This document shows, one piece after another, positions 41,896-45,678 of a stretch of DNA of 45,678 nt. Location: contig CALHIR010000005.1 in NCBI GenBank assembly GCA_938030705.1, positions 87,231-132,908 on the forward strand, given 5' to 3'. A model generated the notes under the pieces. It saw nothing but the letters and a program-made list of their open reading frames with translations. It was not told where the DNA came from and did not search any database. The translations under genes were made by a program, and so were the position numbers. The DNA comes from Candidatus Poseidoniaceae archaeon (GTDB taxonomy: Archaea > Thermoplasmatota > Poseidoniia > Poseidoniales > Poseidoniaceae). Positions within the stretch are counted from its first letter, which is position 1; each line of letters begins with the position of its first letter.

Positions 41896-42777
41896 TCAGG
41901 GAGCACCGATGAACCTCATTGATTCGGTGTCAAAGTCGTTACGAATCAAGCCCAAATCCTGACCCTCTTTGATGAAGAGGCGGATAGAAGAACGTCCTTC
42001 TTCCCGGTAATCGATGGTACGGTCGTTCACATACATGCTCACAAATTCTTTGTTGGTATCGTCATCAATGCCTCGACCCCATGCTTTGGCAAACTCGAGG
42101 GCCTCATCAGGCGATTGGAGCGCATATTCGATACTCATTTTGGTGTATTTTGTTATGTCTTCCATGACGTCGTCTCCAAGGTCTCGGCGTACAACGTTGC
42201 CGCCCAAAGGCATGGGCCAATTCGGCGTGCGCTTATTCCACCATTTGCCAAGGTCGATGAGGACATCAAGGTCGTGGTCAACATAGGTGAGTTGACCTTC
42301 GTGGATGATAAGTCCACTCATGTAGGTGCCGTCCAAAATTCGGGGAATGATTTCATCAAACGGAACGACCGCCACTTCACAATCGCCCCAAGCCAGGCGA
42401 AGCCCGAGGTAGGCGCTGGTCTTCAGCCCGGGAACTGCAATGACATTTTCGCGGGCTTGATCTTCTGAAACACCTTGGCGGCAGACCACCATTGGGCCGT
42501 ATCCTTCGCCCATGGACGCACCGCAATTCATCAGCGCATAGTTTTCCGCAATGTCCGGGTAAGCGTGTATGGAAACAGCTGAGACTTCCAATTCTTGGTT
42601 CATCGCTCGATGATTCAGCGTTTCAATGTCCTGGAGTTCATGGACGAAATTATAGCCGGGGGTCGGGAAGGCGCCGGTGGTCATGGCATGGAACATGAAA
42701 GCGTCGTCAGGGTCGGGGCTATGTCCGATGCGCACAATTTTGTTGCCCGACTCATCGAGAGGAAGTTTGACTACCAT
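41896..42777 (-). CDS. mqnD: 1,4-dihydroxy-6-naphthoate synthase MqnD
   Basis: This is about 293 residues, a periplasmic-binding-protein-like fold. The N-terminal VRIGHSPDPDDAFMFHAMTT and VSAVSIHAYPDIAENYALM are the family signatures, with PMPLGGNVVRRDLG later. MqnD converts cyclic dehypoxanthinyl futalosine to 1,4-dihydroxy-6-naphthoate in futalosine-type menaquinone synthesis. ATG 42777 is preferred because the frame is open further up to 42864 only through a nonconserved leader that overlaps mqnA. It is the third gene of mqnE-mqnA-mqnD. Confidence 0.92.
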   Translation of the reverse strand: MVVKLPLDESGNKIVRIGHSPDPDDAFMFHAMTTGAFPTPGYNFVHELQDIETLNHRAMNQELEVSAVSIHAYPDIAENYALMNCGASMGEGYGPMVVCRQGVSEDQARENVIAVPGLKTSAYLGLRLAWGDCEVAVVPFDEIIPRILDGTYMSGLIIHEGQLTYVDHDLDVLIDLGKWWNKRTPNWPMPLGGNVVRRDLGDDVMEDITKYTKMSIEYALQSPDEALEFAKAWGRGIDDDTNKEFVSMYVNDRTIDYREEGRSSIRLFIKEGQDLGLIRNDFDTESMRFIGAP

Positions 42778-42838
42778 GGTTGATTCCACCGGTGCGCCCT
42801 TCAAGAACATTCGTTTGGGGAGTTGAGCAAATAATGTT

Positions 42839-43636
42839 TCAATCCCACGCAAAAGTTGGTTCATTTCCTATTTCGCATGCAGATTTCAAGAAACGAAATA
42901 ACCCGTCCAAATGATGTTGATTAAGCCGATTGAAGACCTCACCGTAATATTGGTCGAGTCGTTCATGACCCAGGCCTGACTTTTCCATAGACCATTGAAT
43001 CACTGACTCACGTTTGGTCGTTTGTGCCTCAAAGGCTTCTAAATTCTCAAGCAGTGCTGCATGAGCCCGTCGCAACGGTTCGAGGGGTGTATCTTTTCGG
43101 GCAACAAAAACGCCGAAGATCATCGGAAGGCTCTCTTGTTCCATCCACGCTTTACCGAGGTCCATTTTCACCATTTCTGGAAATTCACGAGCTGCCTCGA
43201 GGGCTCGGTCGCCGATGAGCAAGGCGCCGTCGGCCATGGCCATCATCGATTCATAATCAGGACCGGTTGAGACATACTTCATCGGCCGGCCTTGTTGGGA
43301 AATCAAGTGTTTGAGCAAGGCCACGGAGGTGGCGGAATCACTCGGCAGGGCGATGGTTTTCATTGAGGAAAGCGGAACCGCCCCAAACAACAACACGCTG
43401 CCCACCTCACCTTGGCTTCCGATGCCGATGTCGGGAAGGAGGACCAATTCATCGGCGTGTTTGGCATAATCCGCGGCAGGGATAGGAGCCAAGATACAAT
43501 CTCTTCGGAGGACATGCCCGGTCAACCATGCTGGAGGCGCCGAAAGCACGTTCCACTTTGAATCCAGTTCGTGATAGAGAGGGTCGCAATTGATGAACGC
43601 CACCCGTCCGAGTGTCGTGGTCCATGTTTCGGCCAT
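42839..43636 (-). CDS. mqnA: Chorismate dehydratase MqnA
   Basis: This is about 265 residues with the MqnA pattern: LGRVAFINCDPLYHELD at the N-terminus, DIGIGSQGEVGSVLLFG, IALPSDSATSVALLKHLI and ALLIGDRALEA. It dehydrates chorismate to 3-enolpyruvylbenzoate, the first step of the futalosine pathway. The start ATG 43636 lies five bases after the mqnE stop. Fold and length are normal. Confidence 0.92.
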   Translation of the reverse strand: MAETWTTTLGRVAFINCDPLYHELDSKWNVLSAPPAWLTGHVLRRDCILAPIPAADYAKHADELVLLPDIGIGSQGEVGSVLLFGAVPLSSMKTIALPSDSATSVALLKHLISQQGRPMKYVSTGPDYESMMAMADGALLIGDRALEAAREFPEMVKMDLGKAWMEQESLPMIFGVFVARKDTPLEPLRRAHAALLENLEAFEAQTTKRESVIQWSMEKSGLGHERLDQYYGEVFNRLNQHHLDGLFRFLKSACEIGNEPTFAWD

Positions 43637-43641
43637 ATTGA

Positions 43642-44880
43642 TCATCCTTGAGCCATCGGGAGTGAACGCTTGGGCAGTAAAACGGGCGCCGTGAATTCCT
43701 CAAATTTCGAATAGATGGTGTTTCGTTGGACCGGTTGGCAACCAGCGTCCTCGATCAAACGTGCAAGTTTGGCGCGGTCGTGGTCAAGTGGGGTGGTTGA
43801 ACCGGCCAAATGCATGATGGATTCCTTCTGGACGGTGCCGTCGATGTCATCGGCACCAAATTGCAGTCCCAACTCGGCGAGGTGATCGCCGATGTTCATG
43901 CGGTAGGCTTTGATGTGCGGGATATTGTTCAGCATCAACCGGGCAACAGCAATGGTGCGCAAGACCTCTGTTCCGGTGGCCAATTGAGCTTCTGGAAGGC
44001 GCGTCCGGTCTGGCAAGAAAGGATAAGGGACGAAGCATTGGAAGCCTTGGGTGTCATCGTTGAGTTCGCGTAAGGAAATCATGTGTTGCAGTCGCTGTTC
44101 AAGTCGCTCAACCGTGCCAAAGAGCATGGTGCAGTTCGATGGAAGACCGACCTCGTGCGCCTCTCGGTGAATTTGGAGGTATTCTGCTGAACTTTCTTTC
44201 CCGTTGCAAATTTGTGCCCTCACATCATCATCAAGAATTTCTGCACCTCCGCCAGGCAGCGAGGTCAACCCCGCATCTTTCAGACGCTGGAGCACTTCCT
44301 TGGTTGAAATGGAGGATTTTTGAGCGAGATGTTTGATCTCAACCGCCGTCAAGGCTTTGATGGAAATGTGGGGAAATCGCTCCGTGGTCGCAGAAATGAG
44401 TTCTTCATAATGTTCCACCCCCCAATCAGGGTGAAGTCCACCGACCGAATGGACTTCATCGACTGCGTGGGCGTAGTTCTCCAAATCCGAAAGGTATTGC
44501 TGAACGGACATGGCGTAGGCATCCGATGCCTTCGGGCCACGACGGAAGGCACAAAATTTGCAGGCCAGAACACAAATATTTGTTTGATTGATGTGGACGT
44601 TTGAGTTAAAAAAAGCCTGCGAACCAAACCTCGCTTGACGAACACAGTCCGCCAGGGCTCCGACTTCGTGGAGATCGGCATGAGTGTACAAGGCCATACC
44701 ATCGGTAAGGTTCAGGGGTTGGTTTGCCACAAGTTTCGCTACGATTGGCCGAAGAGGTTGCGACCAGTCGTTACGCTCTACATTCTCTTTCAAGCGCCCC
44801 AACCATTTGATGTGTTCACCAGCGAGGGGAACGGGTTGGACAGGGACCACCATGATGCCTTCTCCGACGAATTCATTCAT
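43642..44880 (-). CDS. mqnE: Aminofutalosine synthase MqnE (radical SAM)
   Basis: This is a 412-residue radical SAM enzyme with the CxxxCxxC motif C103, C107, C110 in HINQTNICVLACKFCAF. The segment LTSLPGGGAEILDD and IHREAHEVGLPSNCTMLFG, followed by the RELNDDTQGFQ stretch, fit MqnE better than the related MqnC. It joins the MqnA product to S-adenosylmethionine, giving aminodeoxyfutalosine. It precedes mqnA and mqnD on the strand. MqnB and MqnC are not in this window. ATG 44880 is 19 bases after the P-type ATPase stop. Confidence 0.93.
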   Translation of the reverse strand: MNEFVGEGIMVVPVQPVPLAGEHIKWLGRLKENVERNDWSQPLRPIVAKLVANQPLNLTDGMALYTHADLHEVGALADCVRQARFGSQAFFNSNVHINQTNICVLACKFCAFRRGPKASDAYAMSVQQYLSDLENYAHAVDEVHSVGGLHPDWGVEHYEELISATTERFPHISIKALTAVEIKHLAQKSSISTKEVLQRLKDAGLTSLPGGGAEILDDDVRAQICNGKESSAEYLQIHREAHEVGLPSNCTMLFGTVERLEQRLQHMISLRELNDDTQGFQCFVPYPFLPDRTRLPEAQLATGTEVLRTIAVARLMLNNIPHIKAYRMNIGDHLAELGLQFGADDIDGTVQKESIMHLAGSTTPLDHDRAKLARLIEDAGCQPVQRNTIYSKFEEFTAPVLLPKRSLPMAQG

Positions 44881-44899
44881 GAAGATGTGCTTTCAACCG

Positions 44900-45678
44900 T
44901 CAGCGTTGCCGAACGGCGAAAAACCTAGACTTAACGATGAATTTCCTAAATTCTTCAATGATAAAGACGCTTGAGGCCACCAAAATCACGACCAACCAGT
45001 CGCTTTGGGTTATGGTCGTCGTGGAGAGCAGGGAACCAACCTCGATGCCGATAAGGGGAATCGCAACATCGGAGAGTTGAACGAAGAAGAGCAGCAGACC
45101 GGTGGATATCAGCAGGGCGTAATTGATGGCCCGGTTGGAAAACAAACCGAGTTCAAACACACTCTGTTCATTTGAACGACAGTTCATGACGTTGAATAAC
45201 TGATAGACAATAAATACGGCAAACGTGATGGTTTGGGCGTGCTGGAAGTGCCCATCCCTGTAATCCTGCCAGTCGTCAATCGCTGCTTGATCGCCATCAA
45301 GACACGCCTTGACATCAAAGTCTGTGGTGCTCGTCTCGGTTGGAATCATTTCACATGTTGATAAGCCGCCTCCAGCCAAATAGAACACAGAAATCGTTCC
45401 GATGACCATCACGGCACCAAGATAGAAAATCAACGAGATGTCCCTGCCGTTGGGCAAGCCCTCATCCACGGGACGCGGGGGGCGTTCCATCACATTACCG
45501 TGATTCTTTTCAACACCCAAGGCGACCGCTGGCGGGCCGTCCATCAGGATATTAATGACCAAAATTTGGGTCGCCGTGAGTGGCAAATTTTCCGGCCCAA
45601 ACAGGACCGTCGCAAAGACGAGTAAGGCAACGGCTGCGACGTTGGTGGATACTTGATAACGAACAAAGTTCCGAATGT
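44900..45678 (-). CDS. P-type cation-transporting ATPase, C-terminal part (5' end outside window)
   Basis: The frame is open through the window edge. The reading begins IRNFVRYQVSTNVAAVALLV and continues LTATQILVINILMDGPPAVALG, the conserved M5-M6 region of Ca2+/P2-type ATPases, in which NLIMD-like residues bind the ion. At least four further hydrophobic segments follow, with an extracytoplasmic loop containing two cysteines (CEMIPTETS, ACLDGDQ). The C-terminal 250 residues are all that is visible, so ion specificity cannot be decided. The stop is 19 bases before mqnE. Confidence 0.9.
   Translation of the reverse strand, partial: IRNFVRYQVSTNVAAVALLVFATVLFGPENLPLTATQILVINILMDGPPAVALGVEKNHGNVMERPPRPVDEGLPNGRDISLIFYLGAVMVIGTISVFYLAGGGLSTCEMIPTETSTTDFDVKACLDGDQAAIDDWQDYRDGHFQHAQTITFAVFIVYQLFNVMNCRSNEQSVFELGLFSNRAINYALLISTGLLLFFVQLSDVAIPLIGIEVGSLLSTTTITQSDWLVVILVASSVFIIEEFRKFIVKSRFFAVRQR

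Noticed and set aside
1-45678. Search for insertion sequences, integrases, phage genes and CRISPR arrays
   Set aside because: No transposase or integrase ORF, terminal repeats or spacer array was seen. The gene order is compact and housekeeping-like.

Overview
The window reads as a compact archaeal chromosome segment. Genes sit back to back, often with ATGA or TAATG stop/start overlaps. Archaeal/eukaryotic information-processing genes are present (ribosomal proteins S19e, L39e, L31e and S17e, a PDCD5 protein, Kae1, PAN, MBF1, Tsr3, primase PriS, QueE/QueC/QueD for archaeosine), beside many bacterial-type metabolic genes (hut pathway, FolE, methylmalonyl-CoA mutase, futalosine pathway, YdeP-type molybdoenzyme). 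That mix, the moderate base composition and the acidic, aspartate-rich membrane proteins fit a marine Group II (Poseidoniales-like) euryarchaeon. The lineage is an inference from gene content, not from a marker-gene search.

Layout. 1-2.3 kb (+): ribosomal cluster S19e-PDCD5-L39e-L31e-S17e, a possible small ORF, and a TrmJ-type RNA methyltransferase. 2.3-5.4 kb (-): a preQ0 operon read as RHH regulator, folE, queE, queC::msrB fusion, queD. 5.5-7.0 kb (+): class III aminotransferase. 7.0-13.9 kb (-): kae1, a disordered basic protein, SlyD-like FKBP, methylmalonyl-CoA mutase and epimerase, a small unknown, and an ABC-2 exporter. 13.9-16.1 kb (+): hutI, two small genes and tRNA-Val(GAC). 16.2-18.5 kb (-): a membrane-anchored EF-hand protein and a zinc-ribbon protein. 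18.6-23.0 kb: a DUF835-like protein (+) converging on hutU-hutH (-). 23.1-25.0 kb (+): membrane-anchored S15/CocE hydrolase. 25.0-30.4 kb (-): MBF1-tsr3-fdhD-YdeP-like oxidoreductase-MFS. 30.5-33.5 kb (+): PAN, then ftcD and cyclodeaminase. 33.5-35.7 kb (-): metG. 35.9-37.0 kb (+): CNNM/CorC protein. 36.9-45.7 kb (-): partial P-type ATPase, mqnE-mqnA-mqnD, a half-length deoxyhypusine hydroxylase homologue, small zinc protein, priS, a proline-rich protein, a membrane protein with a histone H1-like tail, and an alpha/beta hydrolase.

How it works together. HutH, HutU, HutI, FtcD and the cyclodeaminase form a complete tetrahydrofolate-linked histidine-to-glutamate route spread over three loci. 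FolE, QueD, QueE and QueC give preQ0. MqnA, MqnD and MqnE give part of the futalosine menaquinone route. Methylmalonyl-CoA mutase and epimerase serve propionyl-CoA metabolism.

The two most unusual items are the QueC-MsrB fusion, whose QueC half has lost its zinc cysteines, and the 162-residue half-DOHH with two HE metal-binding motifs at the spacing seen in eukaryotic DOHH.
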